A stretch of 64,000 bases of DNA from positions 1,860,001 to 1,924,000 of the forward strand of contig JAQQWL010000009.1 of assembly GCA_038363925.1 (NCBI GenBank), read 5' to 3'. Of the stretch, positions 23,773-34,768 are shown piece after piece. This DNA is from Apiospora phragmitis. Lineage: Eukaryota > Ascomycota > Sordariomycetes > Amphisphaeriales > Apiosporaceae. Under the pieces are notes generated by a model. It was not told where the DNA came from. It did no database searches and saw only the letters and a list, made by a program, of their open reading frames with translations. The number at the start of each line of letters is the position of its first letter. Position 1 is the stretch's first letter. The position numbers and the translations under genes were made by a program.

Positions 23773-26434
23773 ATGGCGGGCAGACTTGAGCTGGTTGCTT
23801 TGGTGACTGGGCTGCTGAGCTTTACGGATACCATGGTCCAACGAGCCTACATGATCATCGGTCGCTATCACGGCGCGCCGAAAGACTTCATCTACATCAG
23901 CGCAGAGTCATCGCTCCTGGTCAACGAGTTTCGGGCCCTCAAGGCCTCCATCAAGTGTCATAGGGATGAAACACCAGAGGAGCAAACGCAGGTTCTCATG
24001 AAAACCCTCAAGTCCTGTTCGGGGGTATGTCAGCGAGCTCAACAAGATCTTAGGGGTGGAAAATGACCCCAGTATTGGACTTCCCCCGTTCTTGATAGAC
24101 TTTGAGATGGGCCAAAAACAGCAGCCCCCACAGCCCGTCTGGTCCGACAAAGCCAAGTGGGCTTTGAAGAAGGACAGAGCTCTAGAGCTCCTCCAACAAC
24201 TCAAATCCAAACGAAAAACATTCGACTGTTCTTAGAGATCGGCCTCGCGTAAGTGTATTCGCAATCCATCGCAGGAGACTGCCTATGATGCTGACGACTG
24301 CGAACCAGACAAGGAGTAAGGGAGATTCAACTCGGTGTGGACAGAAAGCTTGCTCCTTCTACTACTGCCTTCACTCCAGAGGGAAAGATGAGACAGAGGA
24401 CTTCCTCCGGTGTGTCGTCAAAGACCTGCAGCAAAAATCAGGCCACATTCCGGGGGTGCTCCGAAAGCGTTTTAATGAAGACGCCAGACCAACTGAAGAC
24501 GACCTGCTAGAAAGCCTAGTTCAGCTAGCCGACAAGTTGAAACGCATCTATATCATTGTTGACGCGATCGATGAGAGTTGCGATCGTGCCCATATAACAC
24601 GCGTTCTTTACAGAATAGGCACATCTAGAGACTTCAGGAGAATCAGGCTCCTGGTGACAAGTCGGAACGAGGCCGATATCCGCGAGATCTTCCTTGGACA
24701 GTCACCCCGTGCGTCGAGATTCCCATGTCTGGTGCAGGTGTCAAGGATGGCATGCGAAGGCTGGCGCACTCTGAACTCAGAAAGATACAAGACTGGAGTG
24801 AAGCAATGACGGCACGTGTGGAGACTGCGCTGGTCGACCGTGCCCAGGGCATGTTTCGATGGCTCGTATGTCAACTTGACTTGGTAAAGAGACTAAACTA
24901 GGAGTCGGTTTGCGAGGAGGCGTACATCCTTCGAGAGATCAGAAACTTTCCCAGTGATCTGTTCGGAACTTATGAGCACATCCTGACCCAGATTAAGGGC
25001 GAATACCGCGACTTTGCCCGCACTGCACTTGCCCTGCTTTGCAACCCTAGCACAGATATCCCCAGCGCAGAGATTCTTGTCGAGGCATCTCTATACAAAA
25101 TAGAGCTTGGGCAGATTCGCAAGTATGATGTTCATCTTCTCAGAAAGGTCTGCAGCTGCCTCGTTTCTGTGACAAGAAAAAAACAAGCTAGACAAGGTAA
25201 CATCTTCATCTGGCCGGAGGAACCAGAACACAGGGCAGCTTTGGCGCATTATACAGTCAAAGAGTATCTTGATTCCCGGCATGCTGCCGAAGGCGAAGCC
25301 TCTTTCTATGCATTGGACCCAGAGTTCCTGAGGGTAGTTGACTTGATGGTCTTCTTTCGAGGGCTTCAGCGATTTGGGATCCGGGCGCAAGTTGAGGCGA
25401 AGCGCAAATACCAAGTACATCCCTACGACGAAACTTCCCTGCGAGTCACTGAACACACTTTGTCCCAGCGCCGTTCGGAGCTGGTGGGCAACGAGGAGCT
25501 AGTAGAGTTCGTTTTGCCGTCACTGAAGCCCTCTTCCCAGCATTTCGCCTATCTCAAGCAACAGGGCGGCATTAGAATGGCAATGCGTAGCAACTTCCCA
25601 CAATGGGATAAGCTCTTTTTCAGCATTGAAGTGCGACCGCTTGGTCCATGTGCAGAAGATGTCACGGTTCTGCTCAACCTCGTGCTCCTTGGCTGGCCGG
25701 AAATGGCAGAGAAATACTTGGAAAGCCCCGAAATCAGTGGCAATGGCAATATTAAAAGGCGAGAAGTAATTTGGACAGAGCCGTTCAGCATTCAGAACAA
25801 GAACTACGAGACGCTTCTAGGATATGTGGTCCGGACTCGTGATCGTGTCTTTCTGAATCTCTTCACCTTGCATGGCGCGTTCTTTGATGCAGAAAGCGAG
25901 GTTCTCTTCAGCCTACTGCAAAACTTCTACGTACTTGGTGATGACAGCGATGGGGCACTTTCTTTCTTTAAGGAAGTCCTGAAGCATAGCGCAATGGCCA
26001 ACCCCAGACCAACCCGCAGCAAACGTCAGGGCCCTGATCCTGAGAATCCGCTTCCAGAATGCTTTGCTTTCACCCCTCTTCAGATCGCTGTTGCATATCT
26101 TGAGTCAGAATGGGTCGAGCTTTTGCTCGAACACGGAGCTGACTCTCATGGTTTTGGCATGAAAGGGGGTCATGTGCGAAGAGCGTTTGGTGGCTTCATC
26201 AGAGAAAATGTGGATGGCGGTGGCGAGAGACTGCTGAAGTATGGTCTCAAGAAACCATTGGAGATCTGTGAGACGGCTACGCCACCGTGGGAAAATGATG
26301 ACGGCAGCAATCAAAAAGCTGTAAATACAGCAAGACGACAGATTCGACAAGCCCTTAAAAGTTGGCTGATAAGAGGTTCAGAAGAGCCTGATCCCCACGG
26401 TGGCAGCATGGAAAACCCGCATGTGTTGTCTTAA
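23773..26434 (+). pseudogene. NACHT/ankyrin STAND protein, P-loop lost
   Basis: A relic of a fungal NLR-like protein. The start MAGRLELVALVTGLLSF and the following helices match the N-terminal domain found in front of many fungal NACHT proteins. The NACHT core resumes with KACSFYYCLHSRGKDETE and the Walker B-like IYIIVDAIDES, then LLVTSRNEADI, then AQGMFRWLVCQLD and FARTALALLC (winged-helix region). The C-terminal half is a long open frame (25169-26434) with an ankyrin-like TPLQIAVAY and LLLEHGADSH. The segment that should carry the Walker A P-loop is absent: coding similar to the end of the N-terminal domain runs straight into ACSFYYC near 24345. There are also frame breaks near 24020, 24215 and 24700 (G, A and C runs) and an in-frame TAG at 24899-24901. 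Without ATP binding the switch could not work. Confidence 0.75.
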
Positions 26435-27344
26435 TGGCGACTGATCCATTGAGACTTGAGAGAATCAATGAAGAGCTGTCTGTTCTTTGGTCTAAAGAGA
26501 CAATAACCTCTTCCTCATCTCTCCAAGCGATGAATCATGGTGTGCATCATGTTGCGGTTTTGAGCTTGCATATGTTAAGACAACTGCTCCGACTTAGAGT
26601 AGTAGCTGCTGCGATGAATACAAGGGAGCAATGGATTACATGACTTGAAAATGAGTTCAGTGATTCGACTGTATTACGTATCAATGTCTGTGATAGGTGT
26701 GCGTTTATTTATATCTTACTTAATTTGCGTACCGAAACAATGTACGACAATCACATTTGTAGTGGAAAGTGGCAGCGGCCACTTACATGGCTCTGCAGCG
26801 ACTTGCACCTGCCCCAGTTCAGAGTGAACCGAGGTATGTATTCCGGATTGCTGGCTTTCCTTCGAAAGTACTTAAAGAATGCGGAAATGACAGCCAGTGC
26901 ACTTTGCAAGAAGTTGAGGCACCATACTTGGTATAGAGGTATTATACCGGTGTTACTTGTAGGACAGTGTCCGAACCTGCAACCATACGAGACAGTAGCG
27001 AGTGTGGTACTTTACAGGTAATGGAGGTCTGCTTCGAAGCAATACCTTTGTATGAAAAGTGTACATTCATTACGACTTGAAGCACGTCAATTTTGTAGTC
27101 GACCATGAGTCAGGGTACTGTCTGAGGTGAATGTATGTGGATTTCCCAGACTCAATCCAGCAGTCAAAGTCATGAAGAGCGTACTACTAGACTTCGAGCA
27201 TCATCACCAAACCTTCTGATCTGCACTGGAGATAACATGGCTGATTTCTCTTTCCCTTCCTCATGTCAAGACAGTCACATTTCTTGTCCATCCTCCTATC
27301 TGGTGTAACCGTGACCCAATGCTGTGACATTAACGTACTGCTAC
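26435..27344. other. Intergenic, no gene seen
   Basis: Between the NACHT relic and the 3' end of the next minus-strand gene. Fragmentary frames of under 100 codons without recognisable features. Confidence 0.4.
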
Positions 27345-27939
27345 TCAGTAGTTCTCATCAGCCAAGACCCAGCTCATGATACAGACGACGAAGCAGGGAA
27401 CGAGGACACCAAGCATGGCGCCGCTCAATGCCATGACCGGCATATTCTGCATCTTATCGGTAATGGAGCTCTTCTTGACCTCGGTGATCTTGATTCCATT
27501 CTGTGCCACGATCTCGTATTAGTATTTCTATCTCGAGCAATAAACAGGATAACAAACTGGATGGAAGTCGTCTTCCGAGGGGAAAGTATTGCCTACATAC
27601 CTGCTTGCGAGCGCGGATGATGTCGGCGAGAAGATGTCGGCGCATTTGTTCGAACCGGTACGGGCTACCGTCGCCATATTCGTCCTGGTTCTTAGGAAGA
27701 CAATCGCGCAACTCGTCCTTGCCCAGAGTGTGAAGGTCTTCTCCATCTAATCGTACTTCTTGGACGAATTCATCGACCTCCAATTCGCTAAATGTGCGTT
27801 GCTCCAGAAAGAGTCCGAGCCAGGCTTGTACTTTCTCAGCCTGGGCAGTACGCGATGGGAAGTTAGGGACTTGGTCGGCCCAGCTCGGGAACGAGGTCTC
27901 CTCATCGCTGCTGTCGTCACGACGGGTGATGGACAACAT
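27345..27939 (-). CDS. Small acidic protein with C-terminal membrane segment
   Basis: Family not recognised. Two exons (27939-27601 and 27500-27345; GTATGT...CAG, joining RARKQ to NGIKITEVKK) encode 164 residues. Residues 1-25 are Ser/Asp/Glu-rich. Residues about 30-110 form a helical region (AWLGLFLEQRTFSELEVD, LHTLGKDELRDCLP) reminiscent of a SAM-like fold. A hydrophobic segment at about residues 133-158 (VMALSGAMLGVLVPCFVVC) is followed by only a few residues. This layout suggests a tail-anchored protein with its N-terminal domain in the cytosol. The clean splice and full-length frame make it a real gene. The function is unknown. Confidence 0.7.
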
Positions 27940-28449
27940 AGTGGCCAGAGAGGATTGTGTTACTTGGGTGTAGGAGTTGGGTTTTAATCGGCCGCTTTGG
28001 GTGGGTTTACCAACAGGTTGATAAATAGAACGTGTGAAATCTCCAGAGGCAGGGTAGAAACACTTGAGGTGTCGGTAATTCCGATTTGATGATCAGTGGC
28101 TTCTTCCTGAAAGAAAATGTGAGTGGAGATGGCTGAACCATTAGGTATTGTTCACTTCACAACAAATGAGTTTACTGTAAGCTCACTGCTCCATCACCTA
28201 GAGTTTTAGGCATAAGGACTTGAGATACGGTCCTAACATTGATGCTTAGGTGCTTGCCTCACTGGTCACTACACAAGCCGTGGAAGACCAACATGGCAGG
28301 AGGTGACTGGTAACTTGTTTGGATTTGTTACAATGGACTGGTACCTAGTTAATAATAGACCTTTACCACCCAAACTCCAGATGCTCACTTGACTGAAACC
28401 AGAACCCAGCAGTCAATGATAATATTACGAGGCTCCGTAACCGGATATC
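27940..28449. other. Upstream region of the small membrane protein gene
   Basis: This holds the promoter and 5' UTR of the gene starting at 27939 and the 3' flank of the GPR89 gene. No coding exon seen. Confidence 0.35.
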
Positions 28450-30098
28450 TTACGACCTCTTCTGGCCTATCTCGGCCATCTCAACGTCATCCCAATCCTC
28501 GCCCATTTCCCCTATCTTCCTGCCCACATAGATACCGGCCGCCGTGATGATACTGGCCAGCAAGAACCAGCCCTCGAACCAGCGATCCACGAACCCCGGC
28601 TCGAGAGCACTCTCCAAGGCATCCCCACGGCACTCCCCACCTCCTTGGGAAGGTTGCTGCGCAGCAGTAGGGCGGACGAGATGACGTAGATAGCGCTGAT
28701 CTGCCCGATCAGGAGCGCGAGGTTGGCCTGCGCTTGGTAGAGGAGGCCAGGAGCCCACTTTGCGAATATGTGAAATGTTTGGAGAGCCGAGTTGGCGGAG
28801 GCTGCAAGGATTACCCCGGAGAGCAGGAACGAGATTTGGCGGGCCCAGGCGATCTGGTCCAGCTTCGGATCCCAGTGTTTGGCGAGAAGGCCCAGTAAGC
28901 GATTGATGGGGTCCGATGAAGAAAAGGAGGCGGACGGGGAGTATAAGCGACGGAGACTTGTGAGTGTCGTTGCCAAGATTCTATACACACAGTACACACT
29001 GAAAACATATGTAGGGATCACAAAAAGCTTTCCCAGCGGTGTTGCTGCTCGGGCAGAGTTTGCCTGGCGCGATTTCAAGTTCGAGAGTGAATTGCTCAAG
29101 TTTGCTTCCATTGCCTCGAGGCCAGAAATTTCGAGCTTCAACCCACGAATCTCGCCAGCGTCACCACCGCCACGGATAGAGCCCAGCATTTTGGTCACCA
29201 GACCACCCTTATCGTTGGCGGACGATTCAGCCACTTTACGTTGTAGCGTTTGCAGCCGGTGGCGTTTGGTTAGCAGCATCTCGTTAGTAGCGTCCAGTCC
29301 CGCCTGCTTCCGCGCGATGTCGGATTCCGTCACGGGACGCCTGGAGGCCGGACTTCCAAAGGTATGCCACGGACAGGAGACAGAAGCAAAGCCGGACAGC
29401 AATGCCATGAGCGAGATGCCAATAACACCAATTCGCTCTAGACAGGCACGCGCTAGCCCACCAGTACTCTGCGCCTGGGATTTCGCCATCTTCACGCTTG
29501 CGTGAAGATCCTTGCCGTCAATCGGCACCAGGCGTCCAAGTGACCAGAAGGCGAGCAGCCAGAGGCCAAACACGGCAAATTGTAGGAGCCATGCCGTCCG
29601 GGGGATACGCCCCTTGGAGGTTCGTTGAAATGTCCAGCCGGAGCTGGCGACCAATGATTGGAGTTCGAGAAATGGGATTACGACGATCAAGAAGAAGAGC
29701 AAGGTCGGCACCGTGATCTTGAGGGCAGTTGCGCGCGCATACGGGCTGACCAGCTCGGAAATCTCGCAAAGGATCAGCTCGGCCAGTACGGCAGCGAGGC
29801 CTACGGTCGTCGAAAAGGCGGCCGCTGCCACGCGCCTACGGAGCGACTTGGAGCCGTGTTCGGCATGTGCTTGTTGCAGGGACAGCGGGGCGTCGGACGG
29901 CAGGAAGTGGTCTTCGCCGTCCCGCGAATTCTGGACGCGGGAGAGCTGGGGGAAGATCTTCCGCAGGACGACGAGCGAGACGACGCCGAAGGTCAGGATG
30001 AAAGGCGCGAGGGCTATCAGGGTCGAGGCTGTCGAAAGCGCGGGCGAGCCGGGCGCGGTACACAGATCATCGCCGCAGTCGGTCGATGAGGAGCGCAT
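28450..30098 (-). CDS. Golgi pH regulator / GPR89 family membrane protein
   Basis: A polytopic membrane protein of the GPHR/GPR89 (plant GTG) family, implicated in anion transport and acidification of the Golgi. The N-terminal half has several hydrophobic helices (STLIALAPFILTFGVVSLVV, AVFGLWLLAFWSLGRLVPI). The conserved central stretch includes RIGVIGISLMALLSGFASV and the helical linker ATNEMLLTKRHRL. The C-terminal half has the ABA_GPCR-type end FVDRWFEGWFLLASI and a short cytosolic acidic tail. It appears intronless, about 550 residues, the normal size. A frame break at the C run 28623-28626 (plus strand; one base short) separates LLRSNLPKEVGSAV from the conserved end. I read it as a sequencing error. 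Confidence 0.88.
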
Positions 30099-30915
30099 TT
30101 GAAGTGCAGCTATACAAAGGTAGGTTGTTTCGTTGTCGGATTATTGGTGGGGGAGTAGCGCAAGATGTTGATGGGGATCTATCTGCGGGCCACGGATCGC
30201 ACACTACATCGAGACAGACAAGAATCGGAACACGTAGGATCAAAGGGGCGGCGAAAGAGTCATGAGAGAATCGAATATCCGAGTTGTAGTTGTCATTTAG
30301 GCGGCATGCTTCCTAGAAAATGCAAGGTGGTTTGCGACAGCAATTTATCGGATCAATTGAATAGGCTGGTTAGAGGTACTGTATGTAGTGTTGGGAGTTG
30401 GGATTGGGGGAGCTCCACTCGAATCTGTACGAACATCCGGGGGAGGGATGGTCCTGTCCGTCGATGGCCTGGTCTTGGGATCCTTAGGGATGACGACGAC
30501 CTGGGGGTTCTGCTGGGGGTTTTCTGCAGTCGGCAACTAATGCATGGTCCAGAACGTTTCGAGAACTGCCCAGAATTCAGTCTCACAATCTCACGTCCGT
30601 GTCAGGAACGCGCACTTTTGGTTGGCGGCTGTTGCCGATCTGTAGTGCATGTGCTGCACCCAGGTGGCTTCAAGGTATCAGCCACAGCAGCCAACGCTAG
30701 ATGCGCCCACCAGCCTCATTTGTTATGGTGGGCAGAAGAAGTGCGCTAATCATCCTTACCTAAGCGGGCAGGGGAGCTCTTCGAAAAAAGTTCAATGTTG
30801 CGCGACCCTGCACCATTGGATTGAATAGCGGCCATTGAGTGTTGAAGAAACAACCGCCATCCCTTCGCCCAATCCACGTAACTGGGGCGGCTGTCAGGTT
30901 TCGTGCTTATCAGAC
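30099..30915. promoter_or_regulatory. Divergent upstream region, GPR89 and mL46
   Basis: About 0.8 kb between two divergent starts, containing both promoters. The open frames within have no protein-like character. Confidence 0.35.
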
Positions 30916-32072
30916 ATGGCTTCTTCAGCTAGAAGCAGCGGTGCGGCAGCAGCATTATTACGGAGTAAGTGGCATTGGCCAATGGATGGTTATGGGATAT
31001 CTATATTGGGATTACCTACTGACCTGATACTAGGGAGGCCGAATATATGCGCCAGCTGCAGAACAACTCAATTCCTCCGCCCTTACTCTGTTGCCGCCGA
31101 GGCACAAGCGACAGCAGAAGCACACCACTTGAAACCTACTCAATCAGAACCTCATTCGCCCTTCACAGTGTCCCGGAAAGCGGAGTACCGCATTCGGTCC
31201 AGCGTCATCCTCTCGCGAGCACCGCTTCTCACCCGGGCCCTCACCCCCTTTGAGAACGCCTTCTTCTTCTATCAGAAGCGACTGAACGAGCGTTTGACCA
31301 CCGAGTTCCGACACAGCATGTTCTTCAAGAAGGACACGGCAGCCGACCTGGACTGGAGGATCAAGCTCGAGGAGCGTGGCGGCCTCGTGGCAAAGGAGCT
31401 GGGCAGGTACTACGCCAAGGGCCGAAACGCATGGAACGACGAATTGCTGGTCGGCAGTACTCTCAGTGACGAGAACCGGATCCGGGAGACTTTGTTGAAG
31501 GATGCCGAGTCGAGGGTCACTGAAGATGGTGATAGGGCCAAGCCGGACGAGATCGTGCCTGTGGAAAAACCGCAGCCCCGAATCACCGAGTCGGACAAGA
31601 AGAACGATGTGCGGAAGCTGGACCGGAAACTGGACCAGACTTTGTACCTGGTGGTCCAGAAAGTGAGTGGAGAGTGGCAATTCCCGACTGACGACATGGC
31701 CACAGAGGAGAACCTACACGAGGTAAGTTAAGGAGGACTGAGATGGGATTGAACAATTGCTAATACCTCTACTAGTCTGCGGAGCGAGTATTGATTGCGG
31801 CAGCAGGCCCCCAACATGAACACATGGGTCGTAGGTCGCGTGCCCGTAGCCCATCACGTCGTGCAGCCCACATTCGAGGAAGACACGTCATTAGTGAAAA
31901 AGGGGAAGAGAAGACATTCTTCTTGAAGGGTAGAGATCTTGGCCGGTCAGGCTGACCTGAAGGGGAACACCCTGGGCTACAGGGATTTCAAGTGGCTCAC
32001 GAAAGACGAGCTGAAGGAGTTCTCCCATACCCGTACTTCAAGTCTGTACGAAATATGATGGCAGATCGGTGA
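30916..32072 (+). CDS. MRPL17: Mitochondrial large-subunit ribosomal protein mL46
   Basis: A mitoribosomal protein with a Nudix-like domain. Start at 30916 gives an Arg/Ser/Ala-rich presequence (MASSARSSGAAAALLR). An intron at 30965-31033 leads to NICASCRTTQFLRPYS. The body contains IRSSVILSRAPLLTR, PFENAFFFYQKRLNER and, before the second intron (31723-31775), LYLVVQKVSGEWQFP. The third exon carries SAERVLIAAAGP, then in other frames NTWVVGRVPVAHH, KTFFLKGR, LAGQADLKGNTLGYRDFKW and the conserved end YPYFKSVRNMMADR at a TGA at 32070-32072. Four single-base breaks (near 31808, 31902, 31945 and 32018) scatter this end over three frames. The residues themselves are well kept, which argues for sequencing error rather than decay. 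Confidence 0.88.
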
Positions 32073-32546
32073 TATAGTTGAGAAATCCGGTCCCATACTT
32101 GAAATAGACTGTGTGTACTTTACGAGCTAAATGTGTATACAAGCAATGTACTCTATTGTACACTTATGAACTGTTTGGCCAAACTTCTTATGTGCAGCGC
32201 AATCTGTATGTATTTGCATCTAGCAACTGCACTAACTATTAATAGGGATCTCGCTCTTGAGAAGTATCAAAGGCAAAGCAAGGGACTCGCTATATAGGCC
32301 TTTGCGAACCAGTTTGCCAGAAACCAAGAAGGAAATCTAGATGCGTCTTGTTGCACTTCCAGGACAAAAAGATAGTGAAGGCGTACGCCGCCTTCTCAAT
32401 CAAGGAGGTCGTCATCAACCCCATCCTGTGCGTGATATATATACCGACAAAATCATTCCCAACAGCATACACAGAAAATAGTTCCTGTCCCTGCCCAATG
32501 TGGCGTGAACCATCCCCGCTTCCCCTTTTCTCCTAGTCATCGCCGA
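32073..32546. other. Convergent 3' flanks
   Basis: Between the stops of mL46 and the Cys-rich membrane protein. AT-rich, no coding signal. Confidence 0.4.
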
Positions 32547-33933
32547 TCAAGCCTGCATCTCATAGATCGGATCCATTCCACCACTTCTCTGGCCATGTTG
32601 CGCTCCATGGGCTGCGGCCGTCTCTCCCGTGCTCTGGGGGCTGACAAGCGGGCTCGGCGAGTTCATCATGGTCTCGTTCGATCTCTCCGAGATGGCGGAC
32701 AGCGGCGGTACCCACCGATCCCGATCCGGGTCGTACGCTTGGTACTGGATCGGCTGCAGCTGCTGTTCTTGCCGCATGAGGGGGAGGGGACGGCGTGGTC
32801 TCAGTTGATGGGATGATGACGACATTGGGGCTGTCGGCTGGGAGCTCGGCCTTGAAGAATCCGTGGGAATGTCCGCTGTTGTCACCACTATGATGATAAT
32901 GCTGCGCAGGGGTGCCTGCACTGGGAAAGGCATTGGGGCTGGCTTGGCCGTCGTAGTTGCCGTCGTCGGTCTTGCCAAGGCTACTGGGGCCGCTAGTACC
33001 AGCAGGCGAGGGGCGCAGGCCTCGGTAGCCGGTCTCCTTCTCGGCCTTGAGGCGGCGGTAGCGAAGTGCCAGGAAGACGAATGCGATGACAATGATGATG
33101 ACGCCCACGCCGGCTCCGGCACCGATGCCGGCCAGGGCGGTCGTGGAAAGGCTCGAGCTGCTGGGACTCGCCGACACGGCGGCGGCAGGGGTTCCGGTTC
33201 CGCTCGAGGCCTCCGGGGCAGGGGTGCCTGTAACACCACCATCATCCACTTTTGACGGCTGCTGTGTAGGGCTACTAGCAGCTGTGGGTTTATAGCCTTC
33301 GACGAAGATGATGGTGCCACTTAAGGTTCTGGGCAGACTGGCATGTTTGGTGAGTATCTGGCCATCAGTGAAGAGTGGCACCATGTCCGCGCGATTGGTG
33401 CAGTCACAGGTCCGGTTACCGGAAGTCACAGAGGGCTGCCCGAGGTCCTCATCACAGCCAAGCCAGTCCACGTCCAGGCCCCTCTTGTTGTGCTCGCCAT
33501 CGCAGTGCGTTAGGCCCACCCACTCCTGCATGGCGTAGACGCCTTTGTTTGGACAGGCGTCTGCCTTGTAGCTTTGATCCGTGCAGCCGGCTAGGTACGT
33601 ATTCTGTGAGTCGCCGACTGTCGATGCAGTTTCTAAGGTCAGTCACTTTCTCAACTGTTCTATTCGGGCGATTCAGACGTGAAGGAAGTAAATGGAACAC
33701 GAAGCGTAATAATGGAGGGGTTGGGTTCTCTGGTACAGCTGATCTTTTGTATGTTATCTTTCACACTCACTGTTAAAGCATGCATTGCTGGATAGACAAA
33801 TGTCGCCCTTGCTGCAACATTGGTAGTGCTGTCCAGAGGCGACGTTACCGCAGGGGATATAGTCACGGTACGATTCCTCGTCGGTCGACTTGTAGCAAGT
33901 ACCATTGGAGATCAGGACGTTGATGTCGGCCAT
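32547..33933 (-). CDS. Cys-rich single-pass membrane protein
   Basis: A surface protein of a widespread but unnamed fungal type. Start at 33933 gives MADINVLISNGTCYKS, followed by a Cys-rich module (YIPCGN, YQCCSKGDICLSSNACF). An intron at 33770-33618 joins CFN to IGDSQNTYLAGC and a second Cys-containing stretch (ACPNKG, CDGEHN, NRTCDCT). A Ser/Thr/Pro/Gly stalk leads to one membrane segment (GAGAGVGVIIIVIAFVFLAL), then the basic stop RYRRLK and a long Gly/Pro/Ser/His-rich cytosolic tail. The tail's last part is in a different frame from the membrane segment; the break lies at G runs near 32780-32789. No classical signal peptide precedes the first Cys module. A sensor- or mucin-like role in the cell wall is only a guess. 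Confidence 0.75.
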
Positions 33934-34768
33934 GTTGCTTTGGCACACTCGGCGAGACTGTTCCAACGATACGTGTAGGATCTGTAGTGTATGGAAACTG
34001 CCGTCCGGGAGTCGAAGTGGTACGAACTTGAGCACTGTAGTGCGAGTGGGAAACACCAGAGCCAACAGAAATAGTCGATGTGCGTACTGCGGCGAGTAGT
34101 CTGCAGCAGGCGTCGCAGTCACAATGTCACAATGTGCACTGCTTGAAGGGGGAAGGAGAAACAGGTGTAGTGTGGAAGGGACGAAAACAGACACTGGAAA
34201 CGCTGCTTACCGACCAATGTTAACTGCTGGGCCTGAAAAATCGTCTGAATATTGAATGTATTCATCATCTGTTCTTCACCTGAACCTTTCTTTGTTGTCA
34301 CCCCTAACCACTACAGCGTCACTTCCAGCTCACCCCCCCTTGCCGAGATATGATCGGTCATGTCGCTGAGCACCTTTCCAATAAGTGATATGCCTTTGTA
34401 GACCTACTGCATCAATTTTACCAAGGTCAAGTTAAATGTCCCTTGTTGGTCGTAGGAGAAGATCGACATTCCAATTTTCTACCCACTTCCTACAAGGAGG
34501 GTTTTTTCGATGATCGTTAAGCCATGTTGATTTGCTATGTCTCTATCTCCTCCTGTCCGTGCTCGCACAACAGCCTGTCGTCAATGGTTGTGCATATTTT
34601 GGCTTGACTGCTCTGAGCCTCTCAGCGCATGAATGATTCATGATAATGCTGCACAGCCAGCTCGCCACTTAAGGCGCATACGGTAACTCATACCTGGGAC
34701 ACGATCCTGTCTCCCAATAGTACGTCATTAGGTAACCAAAATATATAGGTCGACTAGATAACATCATA
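33934..34768. other. Intergenic, upstream of Cys-rich protein gene
   Basis: Open frames on the minus strand extend upstream from 33933 without an ATG and with no signal-peptide-like sequence that splices convincingly. No other gene is evident. The far end is the 3' flank of the karyopherin. Confidence 0.4.

Noticed and set aside
23773..26434. NACHT gene broken only by sequencing error
   Set aside because: The homopolymer breaks may be errors, but the missing P-loop segment and the TAG at 24899 are not of that type.
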